This document shows, piece after piece, positions 36,636-45,535 of a stretch of 64,000 bases of DNA. The notes beneath the pieces were generated by a model that worked only from the letters and a program-made list of their open reading frames with translations, was not told where the DNA came from and ran no database searches. Each line of letters starts with the position of its first letter. Position 1 is the stretch's first letter. The stretch is taken from positions 191,844-255,843 of the forward strand of contig JACJXH010000007.1 in the NCBI GenBank assembly GCA_020636745.1. Reading direction: 5' to 3'. This DNA is from Lentimicrobiaceae bacterium (lineage in GTDB: Bacteria > Bacteroidota > Bacteroidia > Bacteroidales > Lentimicrobiaceae). The position numbers and the translations under genes were made by a program.

Positions 36636-37706
36636 TCAGAAATTTCGCTGAAGAACGCTTACACTGTCCTGTAACTCTCCGCTTAGCAGCTTTATCAGGC
36701 TTTCTTCTAATTTGAGTTTCCCCAGGTTTTTGCCGATAAAAATTATTCTGCTGCTTCGTTCTTCGTTTGGTTGCCATACCTCGCCGGCCGAGATCATGAT
36801 ATGGTCGCGCACCGACTGGACTACCACTTTTTGCGCTACTTTCTCAAAACTGATAATTCCTTTGATGCGGTATATGCCTGCACCATAATATTCAATCAGA
36901 TGGTCGAGCCAGAAGTTGAACTGGTGAGGGTCGAAGTTGCGTGTAAAGGTATAGCTGTGGGATTGTATATCGTGAGCCAGCGGTGTTTCCTGTTTGGCTA
37001 CCATGGCAAATCCTGCGGGTTTCAACGTACCTGTGCTAAGCCGCAGCTTCCCGGCGTTTACCGAAAAGGATTCAATCTTTTGAGGGGCATAGGCATAAGT
37101 GTCCAGAATTTCTGTACCATCCAAACCGCCAAAACTGCTGTAACTGATTACGGCAAATGGATTGAATGAGCGAACGAGTGCTTCTGCTTCAGCCAGTTCT
37201 GCATCGTTCACCAAATCACATTTATTGATGATAATGGTGTCGGCATAGCTGATTTGTTTTGCCGCCATTTCTGTATCAGAGGCTATTACTTTAATGTTGC
37301 GTGCATCAACCAGGCATACAACGCTGTCAATACGATAGAACATTTCAATCTGTTCTGATGACATAAAAGCCTGCACTACCGTGGAGGGATCTGCTATGCC
37401 TGTAGTTTCAACTACCATGTGGGTGAGCTTGTGGCGAATGTTCAGTATGTCAAACAGCAACTCAGCAAGTTCACCATTAAGTGTGCAGCAAATGCACCCG
37501 TTTGACATTTCATAAATATTGTCGCTCTCAACCCCAACAATCAGGTCGTTGTCGATGGGGATTTCACCAAACTCATTTTCAATGACAGCAAATTTATGAT
37601 CGGGGTGTTTTTTTATCAGTGAGTTAAGCAGGGTGGTTTTTCCGGCGCCTAAAAATCCGGTGAGTATGGTAACCGGTAAGCGGTCATCGTCAGTATAATC
37701 TTCCAT
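36636..37706 (-). CDS. G3E-family GTPase (COG0523, CobW-like metal chaperone)
   Basis: This GTP-binding metallochaperone has 356 residues. It shows Walker A 'GFLGAGKTTLLNSL', the metal-binding 'GCICCTLNGELAELL' (CxCC), Walker B-like 'VVETTGIADP', the guanine motif 'INKCDLV', and the C-terminal CobW_C domain ('FSRNFDPHQFNFWLDHL'-like region). In this superfamily some members load zinc, others cobalt or nickel. No Zur-type operator or nearby metalloenzyme gene tells which, so I name only the family. Confidence 0.9.
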   Translation of the reverse strand: MEDYTDDDRLPVTILTGFLGAGKTTLLNSLIKKHPDHKFAVIENEFGEIPIDNDLIVGVESDNIYEMSNGCICCTLNGELAELLFDILNIRHKLTHMVVETTGIADPSTVVQAFMSSEQIEMFYRIDSVVCLVDARNIKVIASDTEMAAKQISYADTIIINKCDLVNDAELAEAEALVRSFNPFAVISYSSFGGLDGTEILDTYAYAPQKIESFSVNAGKLRLSTGTLKPAGFAMVAKQETPLAHDIQSHSYTFTRNFDPHQFNFWLDHLIEYYGAGIYRIKGIISFEKVAQKVVVQSVRDHIMISAGEVWQPNEERSSRIIFIGKNLGKLKLEESLIKLLSGELQDSVSVLQRNF

Positions 37707-37924
37707 CTGATTTTAATTTCGGGCAAAGTTAACAATTCGTATGCTTCCCGGGTGAAGGTTTTTAAAGCGAAAAAATCTTCATCCAATGAGTGTCATGCCT
37801 TAATGTCTGTTCGCAGTATCAAACAAATCAAACTGGCCGGTGTTTACTCAAATGGCCCGCGCAAGAAATAGGCCGAATATTAAGTGCCGGAAAATACATG
37901 TTTCATTTTTTAATCAATCAAATT

Positions 37925-38368
37925 ATGTTAGACCAGATCCTGAAATTAGTAAAAGAAAACGCAGCGGAGGCCATTGTCAATAATCCTGCTGTTCCTAACG
38001 AAAAAAATGACCTGACTATTGAAACCGCTGCCGGTTCATTGCTCAATAGCTTGAAGGGAGTGGCTGGCGGCGGGCAACTTGACGCTGTTCTTGATATCTT
38101 TAAAAACAGTGGCGAAGCTTCTGCCAGCCCGGTGATGAGCAACCTTACCTCGGGAGTTGCCGGTGATTTAATGAAGAAAGTTGGGATTGATGAGGCTACT
38201 GCCGGTAATATTGTTAACCAGATATTGCCTGTGGTAATGAATCAGCTGAAAAGCAAGACCAATGATCCGAATGACAACAGCATCGATTTGCAGGGTATTA
38301 TTGGTTCGCTCACCGGTAGCGATGGTGGCGATTTGTTCGGAAAAGTTAAAGGCCTGTTTGGAAGTTAA
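37925..38368 (+). CDS. DUF937-like small protein
   Basis: The 147-residue protein is rich in Gly, Ala, Ser and Asn, with alternating short helices ('LDQILKLVKENAAEAIVNN', 'AAGSLLNSLKGVAGGGQLDAVLDIF') and a Gly-rich end ('GSDGGDLFGKVKGLFG'). This fits the DUF937 pattern of YidB-like proteins. No signal peptide or catalytic motif is seen. The frame extends back to 37790, but that part has no family character, so the ATG at 37925 is taken as the start. It is convergent with the helicase gene. Function unknown. Confidence 0.7.
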   Translation: MLDQILKLVKENAAEAIVNNPAVPNEKNDLTIETAAGSLLNSLKGVAGGGQLDAVLDIFKNSGEASASPVMSNLTSGVAGDLMKKVGIDEATAGNIVNQILPVVMNQLKSKTNDPNDNSIDLQGIIGSLTGSDGGDLFGKVKGLFGS

Positions 38369-38471
38369 TATTGTGCGAAATGGCTGAAAACTGATGGTCT
38401 GGTTTCAACTGGGAAGCTGATTGTTGTATCTGTCAGGGTGTCAGGCTGTTTTTATTATTGATTTTGAAAGT

Positions 38472-38514
38472 GCAGGTCATGCCTTTGCAACGCAGGCTGC
38501 AATGACTTGCTTTT
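38472..38514 (+). terminator. Candidate terminator after the DUF937-like gene
   Basis: GCAGGTCAT (38472-38480) pairs with ATGACTTGC (38502-38510) with one G-U wobble, followed by TTTT. The loop is 21 nt, so this is weaker than the other terminators in the window. Confidence 0.5.
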
Positions 38515-38560
38515 GTATTTGAATTATGGTCAGATTAAACAAGCTGGCAGGAAACTCCGT

Positions 38561-40432
38561 CTACTTTTTCTTTTTTCTGACCAGTTTCTTTTTGGCCTCT
38601 TTGATTTTTTCAATGGATTGATTCAGATCACCGGCCAGCAGGTCGATTTTTGCCTGTAAGGGTGAATGGTCGGGTAAAACAACGGATTGTACCTGAAGTT
38701 TATTGAAAAAAGTCGTGATAGCTTCGGCTTGTCTGAGCTCTGACTTGAGGCTGGATTCCAGTTTTCGCATCTCTTTTCGCTGGCTGAGCAGCTCATTAGC
38801 CGGTTGATTTTTATCAGGGTGAGTGAACTCTGTCTCCAGCGATTGAATCACTGTGTTGGCTTGCTCGCACAAGGCTTGCACATTTCTGAAAAAGCGCTCA
38901 ATAGCGTAAGTTGCCAGCCGAACAGATTTTAAACGAGGTTCGCTAGCCTGTTGGCCTATGGCAATCAGCATCATATCACTAGCTTTGATGTAATCATGGT
39001 TCATGTAAGCAGCCAGTGCACGTTTTAGATAATTGCTGGCTTTTCCGGCTTCCAGTTCTTTTACAATCAGCGTTTCAGGCGTGGCCTGCCCGGCAAATTC
39101 AAGCACTACAGGGTCGGTCATAACTGCCCGGGCGTTCATTGGAGATTTAAGCAAAATACCCTGAAAAGCAGTACACCGGCTTAATGCAACATACACCTGA
39201 CCGGGAGCGAAGGCTTCACTCAAATCGGCAATAATTTTCTCGAAAGTCAGACCCTGGCTTTTGTGTACTGTTATGGCCCAGGCCAGTTTAAGCGGATACT
39301 GAACAAATGAACCTATGGCTTCTTCAATAACTTTCTTTCCAGCGCTGTCCCATGAGTAGCGGATGTTGGCCCATTCTTCCCGTTCAACAGTAATAATATC
39401 CCCTTCGGGTAATTCAACAAACAAGCCTTCTTCTGAAATTTCGATTACGTGGCCTATTTTGCCATTGTAAAAGCGTTTGTTTCTGTCGTTGCGCAGAAAC
39501 ATTACCTGAGCGCCTTCTTTTAATTTGAGTACTGCGTCGGCAGGATAACTGTTTTCGGGGAAAGTGCCTTCAACCAATGCTTCAAAACGGTGGAGGGGTT
39601 CGTCAATTTCGCGCAGTCGTTTTTCGTTGGTCTCCTCCACCATGCGATTATGGGTGGCCAGTATGATATAATCTTCTTCTTCCTCAGGTGTAAATCCATG
39701 CAGATACCGGCTGTTCAGCAGGCGTATATCATCGGGATGGAGATTGTTTACCCTGACCCGGTTAAGCAAATCAATAAATTCCTGATCGCGCTGCCGGTAG
39801 ATTTTCTTTAACTCTATATAGACAGGTTTTTGCTCCTGAAGAACCCGTGAATTGAAAAAAAACGAACTTCTGTAAAACTGTCCAAGGATGTTCCAGTCAT
39901 CGTGGTTAACAATAGGAGGGAGCTGAAAAGTATCGCCAATCAGCACAACCTGTACCCCTCCGAACGGGGTGAATTCGCGTTTGCGAAAGACCCTGAGCAG
40001 GCGATCAATTACATCAAGCAAATCGCAGCGCACCATCGAAATTTCATCAATCACCAGCAGTTCAAGCCCCCTGATGATGTCCAGCTTGTCGCGGTTATAT
40101 CTGAAATGGTCAGCAATTACGCTTTTATCAGGGTCGTTTTCAGGTGCCCGTACCCGCAATCTTTTGTCGCCCGGCACATATACACTGGGCTTGATGTTGA
40201 AAAATGAATGAATGGTTTGTCCGCCTGCATTCACTGCTGCTACTCCGGTAGGAGCCAGTACCACCATGTTTTTATCACAGGTCGCCTTCAGGTATTTCAG
40301 AAACGTGGTTTTTCCTGTTCCTGCTTTCCCGGTAAGGTAAAGCAGTTTATTTGTATGTATTACAAACTCAGCGGCATACCGAAATTCAGCGTTGTCTTCG
40401 TCGAGGCGGATGTTGTCAATTACCAGTGACAT
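38561..40432 (-). CDS. Pif1/Dda-like superfamily 1 helicase
   Basis: This is a 5'-3' DNA helicase-type ATPase of 623 residues. It shows Walker A 'LTGKAGTGKTTFLKYL' at about 33-48, motif Ia 'VVLAPTGVAAVNAGGQTIHSFF', Walker B 'LVIDEISMVRCDLLD', motif III 'VQVVLIGDTFQLPP', 'IYRQRDQEFIDLLNRVR', and motifs V-VI 'ITVHKSQGLTFEKIIADLS' and 'QVYVALSRC'. The last 180 residues form a charged helical tail ending 'KKKLVRKKKK', probably a nucleic-acid contact or coiled coil. The architecture is frequent in Bacteroidota, usually annotated only as an AAA ATPase or helicase. Confidence 0.9.
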   Translation of the reverse strand: MSLVIDNIRLDEDNAEFRYAAEFVIHTNKLLYLTGKAGTGKTTFLKYLKATCDKNMVVLAPTGVAAVNAGGQTIHSFFNIKPSVYVPGDKRLRVRAPENDPDKSVIADHFRYNRDKLDIIRGLELLVIDEISMVRCDLLDVIDRLLRVFRKREFTPFGGVQVVLIGDTFQLPPIVNHDDWNILGQFYRSSFFFNSRVLQEQKPVYIELKKIYRQRDQEFIDLLNRVRVNNLHPDDIRLLNSRYLHGFTPEEEEDYIILATHNRMVEETNEKRLREIDEPLHRFEALVEGTFPENSYPADAVLKLKEGAQVMFLRNDRNKRFYNGKIGHVIEISEEGLFVELPEGDIITVEREEWANIRYSWDSAGKKVIEEAIGSFVQYPLKLAWAITVHKSQGLTFEKIIADLSEAFAPGQVYVALSRCTAFQGILLKSPMNARAVMTDPVVLEFAGQATPETLIVKELEAGKASNYLKRALAAYMNHDYIKASDMMLIAIGQQASEPRLKSVRLATYAIERFFRNVQALCEQANTVIQSLETEFTHPDKNQPANELLSQRKEMRKLESSLKSELRQAEAITTFFNKLQVQSVVLPDHSPLQAKIDLLAGDLNQSIEKIKEAKKKLVRKKKK

Positions 40433-40567
40433 GTATGGTGCTCAGATTAGGGCTTTGATTCAGCTAAATTAATAAATAAGCGCATGTAACAGCTTTTCGC
40501 GTGGCAATACCTGCATGAAGTTATTGTTTCCACGGCTCTTTAACCTTCGGGTGCTTAAAGCGGTGAA

Positions 40568-40613
40568 ATAAAAACGGGCAAACCAAGCCTTTGATTGCGT
40601 TGGAGTGCCCGTT
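40568..40613 (-). terminator. Terminator after the DUF2723 gene
   Basis: On the minus strand AACGGGCA (from 40613) pairs with TGCCCGTTTTTATTT. The T-run follows directly, 66 nt past the stop codon. Confidence 0.85.
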
Positions 40614-40678
40614 GGGTAAGATTACTTTACTTTATAAAATCGCTATAACGGTTTCTGTTGTTTTTCTATCAAGTGCAC

Positions 40679-43600
40679 TTATTGTTTGCCGGTTTTTTGC
40701 ATATAAATCTCATACTGTTTCTGTAATTCTGATTTGGCTTTTCCGGCAAGTTCACTGCTGGCATGCATCTCGGCTATATATCCAATTCTGTTAATGATGG
40801 CCAGCGATTGCTGCATTTCCATTTCCAGTCCGGCTATTTTACCTTTCGGGAATCTGAAATAATAGTTCAAATCCTGTGTGCTTAATTCGAGCAGCCTTGA
40901 CAGGATAGCATTGCCTTTTTCAGCTGCACCGGCTTTAAGATAGGCTTCGGCAACCGGCAGAATAAAATAATCAAACCTTACCGATTGGTCGGGCGTGATT
41001 TCCACACAGCGATCGCACACCGCAATGGCTTCCTTATATTTGCCTTCCGATACCAGTTGCGTGGCCAGTCTGCCAAAGTTGTTGCGGAGGTTGGTAACCA
41101 TACGCCGGTTGGTTTCATCAAGGTAAATGCCTGGTTTTTCCATGTTGCCAAAGCGGAAAGTTTCCATCAGTCTGTTATAGAGGATGGCTGAATTTACATA
41201 TCCGATGGCGTTTTCGTCCACAGGTTTTTTAACCGGTACCAGACGATAAGCCATGCCTTCGAGTCTGAAATAGGGCGTAAGTCCCAGATAGGCACTTTCG
41301 CCGGTAGTGGTTGAAAAATAGACAGGCCGTTCCCAGTTGTTATGAGCCAGCAGGTCGAGTATCATCAGCGATCCCTTGGTTAGCATACTGCTGTTGATGG
41401 TCCATGAGAGTGAATCAACCATGTAAGGTACATCAGCCGCGGGTACAGTTCCGTTGCTCACAACTTTGGCTGAATCAACAGGGATAAAGAAATGGTTGGT
41501 CGGAAAATAATCAACCAGTCCAATGGAGCTGTTTACCTGAAGTGCTTTGGGCTGTGTATGTATGATGTCGAACAGGTCGCTCAGGTTAACCGGGCCATCC
41601 AGCCGTTTATCATTGGTCAGATACACCACATCGCGGGTTCCTGTTCTGTATTGGTCGTAGGTGAGGCTGAAGGGCAGGGGTTCCGAATTGTACAATTTGC
41701 GCTGCATTTGCCTGATATACCAGTCAGCATTCAGCAGGCTCAGGTTTACGACTCTTACATCGGTGCGGATGCCTTCAACGTCCTGTGCATACCACAAAGG
41801 AAAGGTGTCGTTGTCGCCCATGGTAAATAAAATGGCATTTGGGGCACATGACTCAAGGTAGTTGCGGGCAATTTCGCGGGCAGTGTAGCGGCCTGAACGA
41901 TCGTGATCGTCCCATCCTTCCGAGGCCATTATGCCGGGTACGGCTGCCAGGCAGATGATTGTAATCAGAACAGCTGCCGGAATCCTGCTGATCCATCGGT
42001 TAGCCAGGCTTATCAATGCTGCAACGCCAATGCCTATCCATATGGCAAATGCATAAAATGAGGCGGCATAGGCATAGTCGCGTTCACGGGGCTGGTATGC
42101 ATACTGGTTCAGATAAACCACAATGGCAATACCGGTCATGATAAAAAGCAGGGCTACTACCAGGGCATCTTTTGAGTTGCGGTTGCTGTGCCATAAAAGC
42201 CCTGCAAAGCCGAGCAGCAATGGCAGCAGGTAAAACTTGTTGCGTCCTTTGCTTTCCATGCTTTCAGGCAACTGGCTTTGTGGTCCCAGCCGCATGGAAT
42301 CAAGAGCCTGAATGCCACTGATCCAGTTGCCGTCAAGGTCGTTGCCAAAGCCTTGTGTGTCGTTTTGTTTGCCTGCAAAATTCCACATAAAATAACGCAC
42401 ATACATAAACTGCAGCTGATAGCTGAAGAAAAACCTCAGGTTTTCGGTAAAGGTGGGTTTGTTGATGACCACCTGTTCGCCATCGCTGTTGGTTGTTGTA
42501 ATGGGTGTTCCTTTAACTTTTCCCCATTTGATATAATTGGCAGCGTGTGATTTTTCGCTGCTGCTCCACATACGTGGAAAAATGGTGGAAAAGGCCGGGT
42601 CATAAACGGGCTCATTCCCTTTTTTCTCGTCAATAATGATGTATTTTCCTGACTTAATGTCTTTTATATACACGGGTTTGCCGTCTTTGCGGTCAACCAC
42701 AGGAGCATTGTAATAGGGTCCGTGCAGCAATGGCCAGTCGCCGTATTGTTCACGGTTAAGGTAACTGAGCAGGTTGATGGCATTGTCAGGCTGATTCTCA
42801 TTGATGGGGGTGTTGGCATTGGAGCGCACTATCAGCATAAAGAAACTCGAATATCCGATAAGGATAAAAGTAAAGGCCAATATAGCAGTATTCCACAACA
42901 CTTTTTTCTTTTTGCGGGTATAGGATAACCCCCAGATAATGGCAGAGCCCAAAACCAAAAAATAGAGCAAGGTGCCTGTGTTAAATGGTAGTCCGATGAT
43001 GTTGACGGAAAACAGCTCGAAAAGCCCGGCAAGTTTTACCACCCAGGGGATAATCAGGTTCATGATAAGCCCCAGCAGCACTATTGAGGCAAGAAGTGCA
43101 ATCACCATGCCTTTGGCTGAAGGCTTGTACTTTTTAAAGTAAAAGATGAGTGTAATGGCTGGAATGGCCAGTAAATTGAGCAGGTGAACCCCAATGCTTA
43201 GGCCTATCATAAAGGCAATCAATACTATCCATCGGATGGAATGTGGCTCTTCGGCAGCGTCTTCCCATTTGAGCATAGCCCAGAAAACAAATGCAGTGAA
43301 GAATGACGACATGGCATAAACCTCTCCTTCAACTGCCGAAAACCAGAATGAATCGCTGAAAGTGTAGGCCAGAGAGCCCACAAGACCGGCGCCGATAATG
43401 GTGATGATGTCGCCTTTTTCTGCTGTGTTTTCCTTCAAAACCAGCTTCCGTGTAAGGTGGGTGATGGTCCAGAATAAAAACAAAATGGTGAATCCGCTGC
43501 TGATGGCCGACATGGCATTGACCATAAAGGCCACTTTAGATGTATCGCCAAAAGCAAAAAGAGAAAAAAAACGGCCAATCATTTGAAATAGTGGTGCTCC

Positions 43601-43756
43601 CGGTGGGTGACCAACCTGCAGTTTAAAGGCTGTGGCAATGTATTCGCCGCAATCCCAGAAACTGGCCGTGGGCTCGGCAGTGAGCAGATAAACTGTGCTC
43701 GCTATGGCAAAAACTATCCAGCCTGCCATGTTGTTGATGCGCCTGTAAAGATTCAT
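40679..43756 (-). CDS. DUF2723 multi-spanning membrane protein with C-terminal TPR-like region
   Basis: The 1025-residue protein has ten or more hydrophobic helices in its first 600 residues. The signature is at the N-terminus: 'ASFWDCGEYIATAFKLQVGHPPGAPLFQMIGR' (DUF2723; Asp-Cys-Gly-Glu and His-Pro-Pro-Gly). The arrangement resembles GT-C/protein O-mannosyltransferase-like enzymes, where the first loop Asp-Glu pair is catalytic. A periplasmic part contains 'LFTMGDNDTFPLWYAQDVEGIRTDV', and the end is helical with TPR-like repeats ('YKEAIAVCDRCVEITPDQ'). It may transfer sugars to exported proteins, which fits a genome with many secreted proteins, but this is inference. Confidence 0.85.
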   Translation of the reverse strand: MNLYRRINNMAGWIVFAIASTVYLLTAEPTASFWDCGEYIATAFKLQVGHPPGAPLFQMIGRFFSLFAFGDTSKVAFMVNAMSAISSGFTILFLFWTITHLTRKLVLKENTAEKGDIITIIGAGLVGSLAYTFSDSFWFSAVEGEVYAMSSFFTAFVFWAMLKWEDAAEEPHSIRWIVLIAFMIGLSIGVHLLNLLAIPAITLIFYFKKYKPSAKGMVIALLASIVLLGLIMNLIIPWVVKLAGLFELFSVNIIGLPFNTGTLLYFLVLGSAIIWGLSYTRKKKKVLWNTAILAFTFILIGYSSFFMLIVRSNANTPINENQPDNAINLLSYLNREQYGDWPLLHGPYYNAPVVDRKDGKPVYIKDIKSGKYIIIDEKKGNEPVYDPAFSTIFPRMWSSSEKSHAANYIKWGKVKGTPITTTNSDGEQVVINKPTFTENLRFFFSYQLQFMYVRYFMWNFAGKQNDTQGFGNDLDGNWISGIQALDSMRLGPQSQLPESMESKGRNKFYLLPLLLGFAGLLWHSNRNSKDALVVALLFIMTGIAIVVYLNQYAYQPRERDYAYAASFYAFAIWIGIGVAALISLANRWISRIPAAVLITIICLAAVPGIMASEGWDDHDRSGRYTAREIARNYLESCAPNAILFTMGDNDTFPLWYAQDVEGIRTDVRVVNLSLLNADWYIRQMQRKLYNSEPLPFSLTYDQYRTGTRDVVYLTNDKRLDGPVNLSDLFDIIHTQPKALQVNSSIGLVDYFPTNHFFIPVDSAKVVSNGTVPAADVPYMVDSLSWTINSSMLTKGSLMILDLLAHNNWERPVYFSTTTGESAYLGLTPYFRLEGMAYRLVPVKKPVDENAIGYVNSAILYNRLMETFRFGNMEKPGIYLDETNRRMVTNLRNNFGRLATQLVSEGKYKEAIAVCDRCVEITPDQSVRFDYFILPVAEAYLKAGAAEKGNAILSRLLELSTQDLNYYFRFPKGKIAGLEMEMQQSLAIINRIGYIAEMHASSELAGKAKSELQKQYEIYMQKTGKQ

Positions 43757-43922
43757 AGCGTGTTATTTTTATGCTTTTCCCGTAAACCGGTTGAAGATGC
43801 GAAGGTAATATTTTTTGGCCTTGGCTTTTTGAGCAAACTTACACTGTGCTAAAAATGATAATCTGCTGATGAAAACACTGGTAATCTGCCCCATTATATT
43901 GAGTAATTTGCCTGAGCCTCCC

Positions 43923-43963
43923 ATCTCATATTTGAGATCTCTGATAACAATTTCGTATCTTTG
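43923..43963 (+). promoter_or_regulatory. Promoter of the phosphoglycerate mutase gene, with dyad over -33
   Basis: TTTG (43931-43934), a 21-nt spacer and TATCTTTG (43956-43963) form a textbook Bacteroidota promoter, 47 nt before the start codon. The dyad ATCTCA-TATT-TGAGAT (43923-43938) overlaps the -33 box and may be an operator. Confidence 0.8.
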
Positions 43964-44009
43964 CAAAAGCAAATCAAAGCATCATTATTACATTAATTAT
44001 CTTCATTTT

Positions 44010-44756
44010 ATGAAAAAACTCGTTTTATTGCGTCATGGCGAAAGTGAATGGAATAAGGAAAACCGTTTTACCGGTTGGACTGATGTTGACCTTTCGGAAA
44101 AAGGTGTAAAAGAAGCTGCTGAAGCAGGTAAGGTATTGAAGGAAAACGGATTCAATTTTGATATGGCGTATACTTCTTTCCTGAAACGGGCTATCAAAAC
44201 GCTGAACCTGGCTCTGGAATCAATGGATCAACTGTGGATTCCTGTGAAGAAAAGCTGGAGACTCAACGAAAAACACTACGGAAACCTGCAGGGCCTCAAC
44301 AAGGCTGAAACAGCTGCAAAATACGGTGATGAACAAGTGCATATCTGGCGCCGCAGCTATGATATTCCACCCGCACCACTGGCCGGAAACGACGAACGTA
44401 ACCCTCGCCTGGATGCCCGCTACAAAAGCGAAAATCCTGAATTGATTCCATTGACTGAATCGCTGAAAGATACTGTTGACCGCATGATTCCTTACTGGGA
44501 AGGCGAAATTCGCGAGTCGCTGAAAAATAACAGTCAGATTTTGGTGGCTGCTCATGGCAACAGCCTCAGGGCTGTGATCAAATACCTGAAAAATATCAGC
44601 GATCAGGATATTGTTAACCTCAATCTGCCCACTGGTATTCCTTATGTTTTTGAATTTGATGATGAGTTGAACCTCCAGAAAGATTACTTCCTGGGCGATC
44701 CTGAAGAGATTAAAAAACTGATGGATGCTGTGGCTAATCAAGGGAAAGCCAAATAG
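44010..44756 (+). CDS. gpmA: 2,3-bisphosphoglycerate-dependent phosphoglycerate mutase
   Basis: It interconverts 3- and 2-phosphoglycerate in glycolysis and gluconeogenesis. The 248 residues match dPGM: 'LVLLRHGESEWNKENRFTGWTDVDLSEKG' (phospho-His in RHGE), 'TSFLKRAIKTL', 'WRLNEKHYGNLQGLNKAETAAKYG', 'DTVDRMIPYWEG', and 'LVAAHGNSLRAVIKYL' (second His). The frame reads back to 43869, but the promoter lies inside that stretch, so the ATG at 44010 is the real start. The phosphatase gene starts 8 nt after its stop. Confidence 0.97.
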   Translation: MKKLVLLRHGESEWNKENRFTGWTDVDLSEKGVKEAAEAGKVLKENGFNFDMAYTSFLKRAIKTLNLALESMDQLWIPVKKSWRLNEKHYGNLQGLNKAETAAKYGDEQVHIWRRSYDIPPAPLAGNDERNPRLDARYKSENPELIPLTESLKDTVDRMIPYWEGEIRESLKNNSQILVAAHGNSLRAVIKYLKNISDQDIVNLNLPTGIPYVFEFDDELNLQKDYFLGDPEEIKKLMDAVANQGKAK

Positions 44757-44764
44757 CTGAGCTG

Positions 44765-45484
44765 ATGCCTAAACAGTGGGTTGTCCCTGATATTCATGGC
44801 TGTAGCCGGAGTCTGCGTGCTTTGGTCGAATCGCATATTGTGCCCGCAAAAGACGATCATTTGTATTTTCTGGGCGATTTTGTTGATCGTGGCCCTGACT
44901 CAAAAGGCGTGCTTGATTATGTGATGGGGCTTCAGCAACAAGGATACACTGTTTTTCCCCTGAAAGGGAACCACGAAGAGTTTTTTGTGAAATCGTTCGA
45001 TGAAGAAAAGGAGCTGAAGAGTTTTCTTTTCTTTAAACAAAGAAACAAATCCAAACTGCAGTGGCTGAAGCACGGAGGTTTGGAAGCCATGCAAAGCTTC
45101 CATACCGAAAACCTGCTTGATATTCCTGAACATTACATTGAATGGATGCGCAATCTTCCCTTGTATCATGAGCTGGATAAGTTTGTGCTGGTTCATGCCG
45201 GATTAAATTTTGATATCCCCAATCCTTTTGAGGATACTCACACCATGCTGTGGGTGCGCGAATTTAAAGTCAGATCCTATAAGATTGGTTATCGCAGGCT
45301 TATTCATGGTCATGTTCCGGTTAGCCTCGATTTTATTGATCTTACCATAAAATCTTCCAGCTATCCGTTTATCGATTTGGATAATGGATGTTATATGGCC
45401 AACCGGAATGGTTTTGGTAATCTTGTGGCACTCGAACTGGGTACCATGGAGCTCAAGGTTCAACCTAATATTGATATGGATTAG
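44765..45484 (+). CDS. PPP-family metallophosphatase
   Basis: This cytosolic serine/threonine-phosphatase-like or diadenosine-tetraphosphatase-like enzyme has 239 residues. The motifs are 'VPDIHGC' (GDxHG variant with Pro-Asp), 'FLGDFVDRGPDSKGV', 'LKGNHEEFF', 'FVLVHAGLN' and 'LIHGHVPV'. It follows gpmA by 8 nt and shares its promoter. The substrate cannot be decided between phosphoproteins and dinucleoside polyphosphates. Confidence 0.88.
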   Translation: MPKQWVVPDIHGCSRSLRALVESHIVPAKDDHLYFLGDFVDRGPDSKGVLDYVMGLQQQGYTVFPLKGNHEEFFVKSFDEEKELKSFLFFKQRNKSKLQWLKHGGLEAMQSFHTENLLDIPEHYIEWMRNLPLYHELDKFVLVHAGLNFDIPNPFEDTHTMLWVREFKVRSYKIGYRRLIHGHVPVSLDFIDLTIKSSSYPFIDLDNGCYMANRNGFGNLVALELGTMELKVQPNIDMD

Positions 45485-45500
45485 GCTGTTGCCTGAAAAC

Positions 45501-45533
45501 AAAAAGGGCTTTCTGTTGAAGAAAGCCCTTTTT
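45501..45533. terminator. Bidirectional terminator between convergent operons
   Basis: AAAAAGGGCTTTC / GAAAGCCCTTTTT is a perfect 13-bp stem with a 7-nt loop. It ends both the gpmA-phosphatase transcript and the AAA ATPase transcript. Confidence 0.92.
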
Positions 45534-45535
45534 GT

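Noticed and set aside
43869..44009. N-terminal extension of phosphoglycerate mutase
   Set aside because: A consensus promoter lies inside this stretch, and the family begins at 44010.
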